Assembly (NCBI RefSeq): GCF_017086405.1
Contig: NZ_CP070973.1
Span: forward strand, 3,256,739-3,320,738
Direction of reading: 5' to 3'
Source: Mycobacterium gordonae
GTDB lineage: Bacteria > Actinomycetota > Actinomycetes > Mycobacteriales > Mycobacteriaceae
DNA: 64,000 nucleotides
A program made the translations under genes and the position numbers. Of the stretch, positions 27,838 through 38,682 are shown piece after piece. Each line of letters begins with the position of its first letter. Within the stretch, counting starts at the first letter, position 1. The notes below the pieces were generated by a model, which had not been told where the DNA came from, ran no database searches, and was given only the letters and a program-made list of their open reading frames with translations.

Positions 27838-30443
27838 TTACGGTACTCCGTCGAACCCGTTCAGGCCGAACAGCAGCACTGATCCGCCACTCCCGCCGCT
27901 CCCCGACGTAGGACCCGTCCCGCCGTTGCCGGCGTTGCCGCCCACACCCAAAAGCACGGCGCCACCGCCCATCCCGCCAGCACCTCCCTTGGACAACCCG
28001 GAGTCGGCCGCGCCACCGGCGCCCCCGGCTCCTCCCGTCCCGAACAGCGGGCCCGCAAGGCCGCCGGATCCGCCGGAGCCCCCGACAACAGTGAGACCGA
28101 TCCCGCCCGCCCCGCCTGCGCCGCCACTGCCGATCAGGGACGCGCTACCACCGTTTCCACCAGCCCCGCCGGTGCTCGAAGACGGTCCGCCGGCACCGCC
28201 GGCGCCGCCGTTGGACATCAGGAAGCCGGCGCTGCCGCCGTTGCCTCCGGCACCGCCCGATCCCGTCGAAGCTCCCGAACCGCCGGTTCCGCCGTCTCCT
28301 CCGCCGCCGAACAGCAGGCCGGCGTTTCCACCGGTTCCGCCTTTCCCGCCGTTGTTAGTGCTCCACCCGCCGGCTCCGCCGTTGCCGCCGGGGCCGGCAA
28401 GCAGGCCGGCGTTGCCCCCGGCGCCTCCGGCGCCCCCGGTGGAAGCGCCAAGTCCGCCGCCGCCGCCGTTTCCGCCGCCGGTGCCCAGTAGCCCGCTGTT
28501 GCCGCCAGCGCCACCGACACCGCCGACCGCACCGGGGCCGGCCAGACCGGCTCCGCCGAGCCCACCGTCACCACCGGCGCCGAACACCCCCCGGTCCCGC
28601 CGGAACCGCCGGCCCCGCCGCGGCCGCCAACGACATTGGTGAGACCGCCGCCGCCCCCGCCTCCACCGTTGCCGCCGAGGACGCCACCGGCGCCTCCAGA
28701 CCCTCCCGCTCCAGCATTGCCGACCGAGGAGTTGCCACCGGTTCCGCCGTCGCCGCCGGTGCCCCACAACCCAGCGGCTCCGCCGGCGCCCCCGTTAAGG
28801 CCCGCGGCGCCGGAGCCGCCCGCCCCACCGTCGCCAAGTAACCACCCGCCGGGGCCGCCGCCTTGACCGGTGCCCGCCTGTCCGGGTGTGCCATTGCCGA
28901 TCAGAGGACGCCCGGTGAGCGCTTGGGTCGGTGTGTTGATTGCGGCGAAGATCTGTTGCTGCAGGGCGTGTAGCGGCGAGCTGCTGGCAGGAGCGTTATA
29001 GCCGTCTAGCCCGACCAGCAAGCCGCTGGTGCCGCCGAGGCCGGTGCCGCCGAGCGCCGTACCGGTCCCGCCGACGCCGCCGTTGCCGCCGTTGCCGATC
29101 AGTACGCCGTTGCCGCCGTTTCCGCCCTGTCCGCCGGCGCCACCCAACAGGCTTGCCCCTCCGCTACCGCCGGCACCCCCGGTGCCCCACACCACGCCGC
29201 TCTGACCGCCGGCACCACCGTGTCCGCCCACGCCGTTTCCACTGGCCCCGCCGGCTCCGCCGCTTCCACCGCCGCCGAGAACTCTGGCGTCACCACCGGC
29301 TCCGCCGGCCCCGCCGGTTCCGGCGCCGCCGGCGCCGCCAGTACCTCCGGCTCCGGCCGCCCCGATCAAGCCGGCGGTACCGCCTGCCCCGCCAGCTCCG
29401 CCCGCACCAGCCTGGCTGGACCCGCCGGCCCCACCAGAACCGCCGTCACCGAATAGCAATCCTGCACTGCCGCCATGCCCGCCGGCCCCGGCCGAAAAAC
29501 CGGGACCCTGGTTGGAACCTCCGGCACCGCCAGGCCCACCGTTGCCGAACAACAATCCGCCCGCTCCGCCCGCTCCGCCGGTTGCGCCGTTGCCCAAGCC
29601 GCCGCTAGACCCGCCGGCTCCGCCGGCCCCGCCACCGGCGCCCAACAGACCTGCCAGTAAGCCGCCGGTTCCGCCCGCTCCGCCGACACCCCCGCCAGTC
29701 CCGCTGGCACCGAATCCGCCTGCCCCTCCGTGTCCGCCCGCGCCCAACAGCCCGCCGGCGCCACCGAGTCCGCCCCCGCCACCGGCGGCGCCGGTGCGGC
29801 CGTACCCTCCGTCGCCGCCGGCGCCGCCACTGCCTGACAGAAAACCGCCGGCGCCCCCGGCGCCGCCGGCTCCGGCGGTGTTTCCAGCGCCACCAACAAT
29901 GCCGCCGGCGCCACCGGTACCGCCGGTGCCGAATAGCCCTGCGGCCCCGCCATTGCCGCCTTTTTGTGCCGGCGCGCCGGAGCCGCCGGCTCCGCCGTCA
30001 CCGAACAACCATCCGCCCGGTGCGCCGTCTTGCCCGGTACCCGGAGTGCCCGCCGCGCCGTTGCCGATGAGTGGGCGCCCGGTCAGGGCCAGGAAGGGAC
30101 CGTTGACTGCGTTGAGCAGGCTTTGCTGGACGATCTGCAGTGGACTGGACAATGGGGCAGCGGTCGCTGCCTCGGCGAGAGCATAAGAACTGCCGCTGGC
30201 GGCCAAGACGTTTGCGAACTGGGCATGGAATGACGCCGCTTGTCTGCTGACCAGTTGATACGCCAGCCCGTGCTCGGAAAAAAGAGCGGCAACAGCGGCC
30301 GACACCTCGTCCTCGCCGGCGGCCAGCAAATCCGCCGTCCGCCCCGCTGCGGCAGCGTTGGCGGTGCTTAGCGTCGCGCTGATGGTAGTCAAACCTGTTG
30401 CAGCAGAGCAAATTTCATGTGGTGTTACTGCCAAAAGCGACAT
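27838..30443 (-). pseudogene. PE_PGRS gene interrupted by a frameshift in a G6 tract
   Basis: ATG 30443 starts a PE domain ([20 protein letters not shown], then [20 protein letters not shown]) of about 95 residues, followed by the linker TGRPLIGNG and a long PGRS region of GGA/GGN repeats. Near 28587-28592 (CCCCCC on the plus strand, six G on the coding strand) the frame is lost. The PGRS repeats go on in another frame to a stop at 27838, ending [16 protein letters not shown]. Seven G at this tract would restore one continuous protein of about 868 aa. It may be an indel in the assembly, a natural pseudogene or a phase-variable tract. A second internal linker, [17 protein letters not shown], lies at about 28890-28950, as if two PE_PGRS genes had fused. 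Confidence 0.85.
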
Positions 30444-30612
30444 ATCGACTACTCCCGTGTGGCCGGACCGACCGGCGGCCGATTGCCAAAACACGCTTGG
30501 CGGATTGAGTCATTGAAGTGCATCACATAGTTCAGACCTGCACCGCCTATTTGGGCGATATGGGCGGCGAAAAATTATCTGTAAGGGCCTAGCCGTCGCA
30601 CCGGATACGAAA

Positions 30613-31107
30613 TCACCGAGAATGGCGAGACGATTTCCCGCTATCGCTCTGCCAAAGCCGATGTTCGGCGCTGTTTGTGTGCGAATCCTCGGGGGAGGCC
30701 CGCTCCAGGTAGCCCACCATCTGCTGCCAGTAGAGCATCGTCAGCGCCATCTGTGCCGCCACGGCCAGCAATGCTGGACGCAGTCGACGACGCCGTGCGG
30801 CGACGACGCCTACGGCTGCCACCGCGGAGGTCACCCCGCTGACCACCATCGCGGCATCCCGCGGGCGGCGGGTGATCCACAGTTCTTCGCCCAGCATCGC
30901 CCGCGTTGCCCAGGCGCGGTGGTCGTGTGGCTTCCCGAACACGAACGGGTTGATTGCCAGCCACGCCCCGACCAGCACCGCGTGGATCGGCCGTCGGGTC
31001 CAGATCGGAACGAGGGTCAGCGGTGTGCTGGCCCAGCGCGTCCACGCGCTCCACGGGTTGCAGTGCCGCGCGAAAATGGCGCGACGGATCCGGGCAACCG
31101 GGAACAC
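30613..31107 (-). CDS. DUF6653-type membrane protein
   Basis: 164 aa, GTG start at 31107. It contains WSAWTRWASTPLTLVPIWTR, then VLVGAWLAINPFVFGKP, then a second hydrophobic helix and LTMLYWQQMVGYLERASPED. Two or three membrane helices are visible. The family is a conserved hypothetical one, common in actinobacteria and haloarchaea. It lies 3 bp after the esterase-like gene and on the same strand, so they are likely co-transcribed. Confidence 0.75.
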   Translation of the reverse strand: MFPVARIRRAIFARHCNPWSAWTRWASTPLTLVPIWTRRPIHAVLVGAWLAINPFVFGKPHDHRAWATRAMLGEELWITRRPRDAAMVVSGVTSAVAAVGVVAARRRRLRPALLAVAAQMALTMLYWQQMVGYLERASPEDSHTNSAEHRLWQSDSGKSSRHSR

Positions 31108-31110
31108 CTG

Positions 31111-32619
31111 CTACCTACCGGCCGCGACCAGCTGCGGGTTCGGCGGTCCGGTGGGCGTCGGGGGCGAAGCGGTTCCCGGCAGGGGGATCCTGGGCACCCC
31201 GGGTGTACCCAACCGGCCGGCCAGCCACGGCAGCGCCGTCGCGAAGGCCTGGTCCGCGAACGGCCAGTCGTGCTTGCCCGGTTTCGGGACCACCGCGCAG
31301 TCGATAGCGTAGGAGCGCCCCAGCGCGCACAGCGCATTGGCGGCTGCCGTCTGGTTACTGGGATTGGCTTCGGCGTCCCGCCCGGCCTCTTGCATGGCAG
31401 CGGTGTCGGCGATCGGCAGTTCACGATGCGACGGGATCGCGAACCACCCCGCAACGCCGGTGTACGGCCCGTGCCGGGTGATCACCGTGCTCGGGTCGAA
31501 CGACGCCCACGCCGCGGCGTCACCGCCGAACAGCCGGGAGATCGTCTCTTGCTTGTTTCCAGCGTTGGGATAGAGGTCGCCTGCCACGTCAACGAATGAG
31601 CTGAACAAGTTGGGATGCATGACAGTCAGATCCGCCGCGCAGGTCCCGCCCATCGACCAGCCCGCGATGCCCCAGTTGGCCGGCTCGGGGCTGCTCCTGA
31701 ATTGCGAAACCATAAACGGAACAACATCTTTGGTGAGATGGTCAGCGGCGTTGCCGCGCCGTCCGTTGACGCACTCGGTGTCGTTGTTGAATGCGCCACC
31801 AGAGTCCACGAACACCAGCATCGGAGCGTTGCCGTCATGCGCGGCCGCGAAGGCGTCGACCGTCCGCACGGCATTTCCGGCGCGTACCCAGTCAGCGGGC
31901 GTGTTGAATTGACCGCCGATCATCATCACGGTCGGCAGCCGCGGCGGCGGATAGCTCGCGAACCAGGCCGGCGGCAGGTACACGAGCTCACCGCGATGCT
32001 TGAAATGCGACGCCTCAGCTGGGATCACGACCGGCACGAGGCTGCCGTGCGGCGGGCGTTCGCCGCTGCCGACCATGGCGGCGATGGTGGCCGGATCGGT
32101 CTGGTCGGGAAGCGGTCCGGAGGTCAGCTGCCCCCAGAATGCCTGCACGGTCGGGAAATATCCGACCCACATGTTGAGGGTGAGCGCGGTGCTGAACAGG
32201 CACAGCGGCACGGACAGCAGCGCGATGCCCCGGCGCCACCAGTGTGCGCTGCCCCAGCCGAGCAACAGCACCGTCACAGCCATTCCGGCTAATCCGGCCC
32301 AGGCCCACAACGCATCTGGGGCCGGTTCGGTGGAAATCCGGCTGACGCATGCGCGGGTCGCGTAGGCCGCAGCCGATCCGGCCAGCGCTGCCAATGGCAG
32401 CCAGCGCAGCCGCCAGGCCCGCGTCCGCCAGCCGATGGACAGCAGCAGCGCCACGCCGGTCACGACCTGGACGGTGAAAGGCACCCAACCGTGCATCAGC
32501 GAGGTGTGGCAGAAGGCTTGAGTCGAAAGCTCGTCAGCGGACGCCGCCGTCGCCCAGTCACTGGGCGTCGACGCGGTCACGGGTTCATTCTTGTTCGCCG
32601 GAATCCCATCCGGGACCAT
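31111..32619 (-). CDS. Membrane-anchored alpha/beta hydrolase (Rv1639c-like)
   Basis: 502 aa. The N-terminal 170 residues hold four hydrophobic segments (VPFTVQVVTGVALLLSIGW; then LPLAALAGSAAAYATRA; and two more). The rest is an esterase-D/antigen-85-like alpha/beta hydrolase: MMIGGQFNTPADW, then PMLVFVDSGGAFNNDTECV, the nucleophile elbow GWSMGGTCA, a possible acid further on, and a His in KPGKHDWPFADQA. The catalytic domain is probably extracytoplasmic. It may act on a cell-wall lipid or ester, but the substrate is unknown. Start 32619 is the longest; MHGWVPFTVQ at 32496 would start right at the first helix. It follows lysX by 59 bp. Confidence 0.88.
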   Translation of the reverse strand: MVPDGIPANKNEPVTASTPSDWATAASADELSTQAFCHTSLMHGWVPFTVQVVTGVALLLSIGWRTRAWRLRWLPLAALAGSAAAYATRACVSRISTEPAPDALWAWAGLAGMAVTVLLLGWGSAHWWRRGIALLSVPLCLFSTALTLNMWVGYFPTVQAFWGQLTSGPLPDQTDPATIAAMVGSGERPPHGSLVPVVIPAEASHFKHRGELVYLPPAWFASYPPPRLPTVMMIGGQFNTPADWVRAGNAVRTVDAFAAAHDGNAPMLVFVDSGGAFNNDTECVNGRRGNAADHLTKDVVPFMVSQFRSSPEPANWGIAGWSMGGTCAADLTVMHPNLFSSFVDVAGDLYPNAGNKQETISRLFGGDAAAWASFDPSTVITRHGPYTGVAGWFAIPSHRELPIADTAAMQEAGRDAEANPSNQTAAANALCALGRSYAIDCAVVPKPGKHDWPFADQAFATALPWLAGRLGTPGVPRIPLPGTASPPTPTGPPNPQLVAAGR

Positions 32620-32678
32620 GTTTCCGCACTATTTCCTGTGAGTTAACTGAGCCCGGGTGCGCCAGCTAAGACGAGGTC

Positions 32679-35600
32679 CTAGTGCGGTTTTGCGAGCGGG
32701 AACGGCAGAGTCTCGCGGATGCTGCGGCCGGTGATCAACATGACGACACGGTCGACACCCATTCCGAGCCCTCCGGTGGGGGGCATCGCGTACTCCATCG
32801 CCTGCAGGAAGTCTTCGTCGAGTTCCATCGCTTCGGGGTCGCCGCCGGCGGCCAGCAGCGACTGCTCTTCCAGGCGGCGGCGCTGTTCCACCGGGTCGGT
32901 GAGTTCGCTGTAGGCGGTACCAAGTTCGACTCCCCAAGCCACCAGATCCCAGCGCTCGGCCACCCCGCGCTTGCTGCGATGTGGCCTGGTAAGCGGAGAC
33001 ACCGAGGTGGGGAAGTCGATGTAGAAGGTCGGGTGCTCGGTGCGTTCCTCGACCAGGTGCTCGTACAGTTCCAGCACCACCGCGCCGGCGTCCCAATAGG
33101 GGCGGTAGGGGATGCGGGCGGCGTCGCACAGCTTGCGCAGAGTCGTGAGCTCGGTGTCGGGATCGATGTGCTCACCGAGGGCTTCGGAGACAGCGTCGTG
33201 GACCGTCTTCACCGGCCACACGCCGGAGATGTCGATAGGTTCCAAGCCCGCCTGGTGGCTAATCGAATCATCCTGAGTCCTGGGCCGCAGCGCGATCTGA
33301 ACGCCGTTGGCAGCCTCGGCGGCATTCTGGATGAGCTCGCGGCAGCCGTCGATCCACATCGTGTAGTCGGCGTGTGCCTGATAGGCCTCCAGGAGCGTGA
33401 ACTCGGGATTGTGGCTGAAGTCGACCCCCTCGTTGCGGAAGGCCCGGCCGAGTTCGAAAACGCGCTCCACACCGCCGACACAAAGCCGTTTGAGGTACAG
33501 CTCCGGGGCGATCCGCAGGAACAGGTCCATAGCGTAGGCATTGATGTGGGTCACGAACGGACGGGCGGTGGCACCCCCGTGCACCTGCTGCAGAATGGGC
33601 GTTTCGACCTCGATGAATCCCTTGGCGAACAACGTTTCGCGAATCGAGCGCAGTGCGCTGCTTCGGGCGGTGATCAGGTTGCGCGATTCCGCGTTGACCG
33701 CCAGGTCGACGTATCGGGTCCGCACCCGGGCTTCGGGATCGGTGAGGCCCTTCCACTTATTGGGCAAAGGGCGCAGGCATTTGCCGATCAACCGCCAGTG
33801 GGTGACGATCAGCGACCGGGTGCCCTTGTCGCTGAATCCCATGTGCCCGGTCGTCTCCACCAGATCACCAAGGTCGATCGTCGCGTTGAAGTCCGCCGCC
33901 CGGTCTTGCTCAAGACGTGAGTTGTCCAGCAGCAGCTGCATTTCGCCCGACCAGTCGCGCAGATGCGCGAACAACACGCCGCCGTAGTTGCGGACCCGCA
34001 GGATGCGCCCGGCCACCGAGACGGGTGACCCGTCTTCGGCCGCCAGCGCCGCTGTGACGCTGTGGCTGGGTGGCTCGCCGACGGGATAGGCGTCAACACC
34101 CTCCTCGTTGAGCTGCTTGAGTTTGGCCAGCCGGACCCGCACCTGCTCGGGTTGGCGCCGGGCGCCGTCGGCCTCGGCGTCGGACAGGTTCTCCGCCTGC
34201 AAGCTGCTGACGTCGGGTGCCGTGCCGTCGGGATGTAACAGCCCGGACTCCACCAATCGCTGTGGCACCGCGGGGTGGTGGCCGGTGTGGACCTTGTCGC
34301 GCCGGGTGAACGGAAGTACTAGGAAGCCTTCGGCGATAACCGAGGCGACGCCCACCCGCGGCATCATGCGGGCGTCGTCGTAACACGCGTACCGGGGCAC
34401 CCACTCGGGCTGGTATTTGGCGTTCGAGCGATACAGCGTCTCGATTTGCCACCACCGCGAGAAGAACACCAGCAGCCCGCGCCACAGCCGCGCTACCGGA
34501 CCTGCGCCCAGTTGCTCGCCCTGCTCGAACGCTGATCGGAAGACCGCGAAGTTCAGTGAGATCCGGCTGATGCCGAGATTCTCGGCGTGCAAGGTGAGCT
34601 CGCTGACCATCAATTCGATGGTCCCGTTGGGGGACTGTCGGGATCGGCGCATCACATCCAGTGACACCCCGGTGGTGCCCCACGGCACCAGCGACAACAT
34701 CGCCACCACTTCGCCGCTCGGGTCGATCGCCTCGACCAGCAGGCAGTCGCCGTCGGCCGGGTCGCCGAGCCGGCCCAGGGCCATCGAGAAGCCACGTTCG
34801 GCTTCGGTGTCACGCCAGTTGTCCGCCCGTGCGACGGTCTGTTCCATCTCGTCCGGTGAGATGTCGCGGTGACGCCGGATGCGCACCGTCAGCCCGGCCC
34901 GGCGGGCCCGCGTCACGGCTTGGCGCACGCCGCGCATTTCCGGGCCGGAGAGCTTGTACTCGGCCGGGCGCAGGATTGCCTCATCGCCCAGCACCAGGGC
35001 GTTGAGGCCCGCCTCACGGTAGACCTGTGCGCCCTGTGAGCTGGCGCCCATGACGCCCGGTGCCCAGCCATACGTCTGGCATAGCTGCAACCAGGCGTCG
35101 ACGGCCTGTGGCCATGCCTTCGGGTCGCCGACGGGATCGCCGCTGGCCAGGCAGACGCCCACCTCGACGCGGTAGGTGAGGGCGGCGCGGCCGCTGGGGG
35201 CGAAGATCACCGACTTGTCGCGCCGGGTGGCGAAGTAGGCCAACGAGTCGTTCTTGCCCCACAGCTCGACCAGACCGCGAATCGCCGACTCGTCCTCACC
35301 CGTCAGGGCATTGTCGGCGCGCTGGGACAGGAACAGCACGATCGCGGCGGCGATCAGAGCGAACGCTCCGAAGAGCCCGAAGATTGCGTTGAGGAACACG
35401 TGCGGCCGGCCGGTGAACAGGTCCGGGTCGGCGAAGCCGAAACCGATGACCCGGTTGGCCACGTAGGGCAGCCGGTCCGGAGCTGCCAGGGTGCCGGGGA
35501 ACATTTCCACCAGACCCCAGGACGCCAGAATTCCGATGAGGCCGCCGATCAACAAGACGCCCGCCGCCCTGAACAGCGCACCTCGGCGGACCTTGGCCCA

Positions 35601-36065
35601 GAACTCGCGGTAGCCCAGCACCAGAAGGACAATCGCGACCACGTGGAAGGCGAAGCCCAGGTTCTCGCCGAACGCCTCGGCGGGGGTGTTGCCGCCGGCG
35701 GCGATGTCCGCGGCGTTGATCGCCGCGGCGACCACCATGTTGCCCAGCAGCAACACCCAGGCGATGCGCTTGCGCGCCGTCAGCGCCGCGGCCAGCAGGG
35801 CCAGCACAAATGACCAGGCGAAACTTGTGTCCGGAAAGTTGAACAGGTAGCTGTTGATGAACGTCCGCGGCTGGTGGATCAGCCAGCGGATCAGCGGAGA
35901 CAAGCTGGCCAGCAGCGACACGGTCGCGATGACGCCGACGGTCCACCCGGCTGCCGCGGGCAGCCAGTGATACCGGGAAGTCGCCCTTCGCGTCGGGCGC
36001 GGCTTAGTGAGTGTCACAGACCGCGAGGATATTCCCTTGAGCCGGGAAATTCCCGGCTTGGTCAT
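32679..36065 (-). CDS. lysX: Bifunctional lysyl-phosphatidylglycerol synthase / lysyl-tRNA synthetase
   Basis: About 1128 aa. The N-terminal part is an MprF-like multi-span membrane domain, followed by the cytosolic transferase domain ([20 protein letters not shown], then [20 protein letters not shown]). The C-terminal 500 residues are a class II LysRS: an OB-fold ([20 protein letters not shown]), motif 2 in [20 protein letters not shown], motif 3 [15 protein letters not shown]. LysX charges tRNA-Lys and moves lysine to phosphatidylglycerol, which protects mycobacteria from cationic peptides. ATG 36065 is the chosen start; an in-frame ATG at 36113 is an alternative. An inverted repeat (CTTAGC 36067-36072, GCTAAG 36082-36087) abuts the start. 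Confidence 0.96.
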   Translation of the reverse strand: MTKPGISRLKGISSRSVTLTKPRPTRRATSRYHWLPAAAGWTVGVIATVSLLASLSPLIRWLIHQPRTFINSYLFNFPDTSFAWSFVLALLAAALTARKRIAWVLLLGNMVVAAAINAADIAAGGNTPAEAFGENLGFAFHVVAIVLLVLGYREFWAKVRRGALFRAAGVLLIGGLIGILASWGLVEMFPGTLAAPDRLPYVANRVIGFGFADPDLFTGRPHVFLNAIFGLFGAFALIAAAIVLFLSQRADNALTGEDESAIRGLVELWGKNDSLAYFATRRDKSVIFAPSGRAALTYRVEVGVCLASGDPVGDPKAWPQAVDAWLQLCQTYGWAPGVMGASSQGAQVYREAGLNALVLGDEAILRPAEYKLSGPEMRGVRQAVTRARRAGLTVRIRRHRDISPDEMEQTVARADNWRDTEAERGFSMALGRLGDPADGDCLLVEAIDPSGEVVAMLSLVPWGTTGVSLDVMRRSRQSPNGTIELMVSELTLHAENLGISRISLNFAVFRSAFEQGEQLGAGPVARLWRGLLVFFSRWWQIETLYRSNAKYQPEWVPRYACYDDARMMPRVGVASVIAEGFLVLPFTRRDKVHTGHHPAVPQRLVESGLLHPDGTAPDVSSLQAENLSDAEADGARRQPEQVRVRLAKLKQLNEEGVDAYPVGEPPSHSVTAALAAEDGSPVSVAGRILRVRNYGGVLFAHLRDWSGEMQLLLDNSRLEQDRAADFNATIDLGDLVETTGHMGFSDKGTRSLIVTHWRLIGKCLRPLPNKWKGLTDPEARVRTRYVDLAVNAESRNLITARSSALRSIRETLFAKGFIEVETPILQQVHGGATARPFVTHINAYAMDLFLRIAPELYLKRLCVGGVERVFELGRAFRNEGVDFSHNPEFTLLEAYQAHADYTMWIDGCRELIQNAAEAANGVQIALRPRTQDDSISHQAGLEPIDISGVWPVKTVHDAVSEALGEHIDPDTELTTLRKLCDAARIPYRPYWDAGAVVLELYEHLVEERTEHPTFYIDFPTSVSPLTRPHRSKRGVAERWDLVAWGVELGTAYSELTDPVEQRRRLEEQSLLAAGGDPEAMELDEDFLQAMEYAMPPTGGLGMGVDRVVMLITGRSIRETLPFPLAKPH

Positions 36066-36155
36066 GCTTAGCCGCCTACATGCTAAGACTGGCTTGGTAA
36101 ATGGAGACCGCATGTTCGCATTCGCCGGGTTGGCGGGTCCGCCCGTTGTGCCTGC

Positions 36156-36161
36156 TAGACT
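36156..36161 (+). promoter_or_regulatory. Candidate -10 box of the infC operon
   Basis: TAGACT at 36156-36161 fits the mycobacterial SigA -10 consensus and would start transcription near 36168, placing the whole structured leader in the mRNA. The -35 region is weak (TTGGCG at 36130-36135 with a long 20-bp spacer). Confidence 0.45.
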
Positions 36162-36259
36162 GATCGCTGCGACCATCCCGGCGGCAAGCCAGGGACAGTG
36201 AAGAGGAGTCCCACTCCCACCGTTTGCCACGAGATTTCTCAAGGCAATTCGGTCCGGTC

Positions 36260-36361
36260 ACAGGCATCGTAAAGATGCCTGTTCTGTGCGTTGCGCAGGC
36301 GGTTTGACCCGTTCAAACCGCGATCGGTCGGCAATGGGCCCTGCATGTGCAGGGCTTTTTT
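36260..36361 (+). promoter_or_regulatory. infC leader: three hairpins ending in an intrinsic terminator
   Basis: Three perfect stems follow each other: ACAGGCATC/GATGCCTGT (36260-36268 with 36274-36282), GCGGTTTGA/TCAAACCGC (36299-36307 with 36313-36321) and GCCCTGCA/TGCAGGGC (36338-36345 with 36348-36355). The third is followed at once by six T (36356-36361), the form of a Rho-independent terminator, which is uncommon in mycobacteria. It lies about 90 nt before the infC start, inside the predicted mRNA, so it looks like an attenuator that may respond to IF3 or ribosomal protein L20, as in Bacillus. No ligand has been shown from this sequence. Confidence 0.75.
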
Positions 36362-36448
36362 GCTGATGGTTGGTGTGCTCCCACCGCTGTTTCCGGCTCG
36401 GTCCGAGGTTTGTGCCGCACCGGAATAGAAGCCAACGAGGGAGGCCCC

Positions 36449-37039
<591 letters not shown>

Positions 37040-37094
37040 CAACCACTCGCAGCACCACCAGAACAGCTCACGCAACCAGGAAGACCGAGGAAAC

Positions 37095-37289
37095 ATGCCC
37101 AAGGCCAAGACCCATAGCGGGGCTTCAAAGCGGTTCCGGCGCACCGGTACCGGCAAGATCGTCCGGCAAAAAGCCAATCGCCGGCACCTGCTCGAGCACA
37201 AAGCGACCAAGCGCACCCGGCGGCTCGACGGCCGGACCGTGGTGTCCGCGAACGACACCAAGCGGGTCAACTCGCTGCTCAACGGGTAG
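37095..37289 (+). CDS. rpmI: 50S ribosomal protein L35
   Basis: 64 aa beginning [20 protein letters not shown] and very basic, as bL35 should be ([14 protein letters not shown]). ATG 37095 with GAGGAAA just upstream. Lies 55 bp after infC and 90 bp before rplT in the conserved order. Confidence 0.97.
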   Translation: MPKAKTHSGASKRFRRTGTGKIVRQKANRRHLLEHKATKRTRRLDGRTVVSANDTKRVNSLLNG

Positions 37290-37379
37290 CCCAGCGCGTC
37301 ACCGCATCCCCCACGAAACCCCTATCGACAGCGGCCTTTCGGCAGCCGCGATCGATTTTGAACGAGAGTAGGAACACCC

Positions 37380-37769
37380 ATGGCACGCGTGAAGCGGGCA
37401 GTCAACGCCCACAAGAAGCGGCGCAGCGTCCTGAAAGCTTCGAAGGGCTATCGCGGTCAGCGATCCCGGCTCTACCGCAAAGCCAAAGAGCAGCAGCTGC
37501 ATTCGCTCAACTACGCCTACCGTGACCGTCGCGCCCGTAAGGGCGAGTTCCGTAAGTTGTGGATCTCGCGGATCAACGCCGCCGCGCGTGCCAACGACAT
37601 CACCTACAACCGGTTGATCCAAGGCCTCAAGGCCGCCGGCGTCGAGGTGGACCGCAAGAATCTGGCCGACATCGCCGTCACCGATCCGGCGGCGTTCACC
37701 GCACTCGTCGAGGTCGCTCGGGCAGCACTGCCCGGGGACGTGAACGCCCCTTCCGGAGAGGCTGCCTAA
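37380..37769 (+). CDS. rplT: 50S ribosomal protein L20
   Basis: 129 aa, starting [20 protein letters not shown] and containing [19 protein letters not shown] and [14 protein letters not shown]. bL20 is an early assembly protein that binds 23S rRNA. In other bacteria it represses the infC operon by binding the leader mRNA, which makes the leader at 36260-36361 of interest. GAGAGTAGGA precedes the ATG. Confidence 0.98.
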   Translation: MARVKRAVNAHKKRRSVLKASKGYRGQRSRLYRKAKEQQLHSLNYAYRDRRARKGEFRKLWISRINAAARANDITYNRLIQGLKAAGVEVDRKNLADIAVTDPAAFTALVEVARAALPGDVNAPSGEAA

Positions 37770-37788
37770 CCGGTCGGGTCCTCAGACG

Positions 37789-38589
37789 ATGAGGGCCGCC
37801 CTCACCGAACGCTCGGCCCGGGTGGTCGCGGCGGTCAAATTGCACCGCCACGTCGCCCGGCGCCGGGCGGGTTTGTTTCTCGCGGAGGGCCCGAACCTGG
37901 TAGCCGCGGCTCTACAGCGCGGGCTGGTTCGAGAACTCTTTGTCAGCGAGGACGCCGAGCGCCGCCATGACGCGTTGGTCACCGGGCAGCGGGTACCCGT
38001 CCACCTGGTGACCGAACGGGCGGCAAAAGCATTGGCCGACACGGTGACTCCGACAGGTCTGGTCGCGGTGTGCCAGGTCCCGACGACGAGCCTGGACGAC
38101 GTCCTGGCAGGCTCGCCAAGGCTGGTCGCGGTCGCGGTGGACATCAACGAACCGGGCAACGCCGGCACTATGATTCGCATCGCCGACGCGATGGGCGCCG
38201 CGGCGGTGATCTTGGCCGGCCACAGCGTCGACCCCTACAACGGCAAATGCTTGCGCGCCTCGACCGGCAGCATCTTCTCGGTACCTGTCACGGTCGCACC
38301 CGATGCCGTGGCGGTGCTCTCCTTGCTGCGCGCCGCCGGCCTGCAGGTGCTGGCCACCGCCGTGGACGGGGAGATCTCCCTTGACGACGCCGACTTGGCG
38401 CTTGGGCGGCCGACGGCCTGGCTGTTCGGACCGGAAGCCCACGGCCTTTCGGACGAGGTCGCCGCACAGGCCGATCACCGGCTGCGTATCCCGATGGCCG
38501 GGGCTGCGGAGAGTTTGAATGTTGCTGCGGCCGCCGCCATTTGCATGTATCAGAGTGCCCGGGCGCTGAAGCTGGGTCAGCGCACCTGA
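37789..38589 (+). CDS. tsnR: SpoU/TrmH-family RNA 2'-O-methyltransferase (Rv1644-like)
   Basis: 266 aa. N-terminal substrate-binding segment (RRRAGLFLAEGPNLVAAALQ), then the SPOUT trefoil-knot domain with DINEPGNAGTMIRIADAMGA, LFGPEAHGLSDEV and IPMAGAAESLNVAAAAAICM (SAM binding and dimer). It modifies a ribose 2'-O in rRNA or tRNA; the name tsnR is inherited from M. tuberculosis and does not prove thiostrepton resistance. ATG 37789 is 19 bp after rplT, so it is likely the last gene of the operon. Confidence 0.92.
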   Translation: MRAALTERSARVVAAVKLHRHVARRRAGLFLAEGPNLVAAALQRGLVRELFVSEDAERRHDALVTGQRVPVHLVTERAAKALADTVTPTGLVAVCQVPTTSLDDVLAGSPRLVAVAVDINEPGNAGTMIRIADAMGAAAVILAGHSVDPYNGKCLRASTGSIFSVPVTVAPDAVAVLSLLRAAGLQVLATAVDGEISLDDADLALGRPTAWLFGPEAHGLSDEVAAQADHRLRIPMAGAAESLNVAAAAAICMYQSARALKLGQRT

Positions 38590-38682
38590 CTTTCTCGTCC
38601 GGATGGTGAAAACATCCGAAATGCACCCGGTGACCGTCGTGGCGGCTGACCGTTACCATTCGCCTCTCGTCTAATTGGCCGG

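Noticed and set aside
27838..28767. Separate minus-strand Gly-rich gene downstream of the PE_PGRS
   Set aside because: It continues the PGRS repeats of the upstream frame and has no start signal or PE domain; the two are one gene broken at the G tract.
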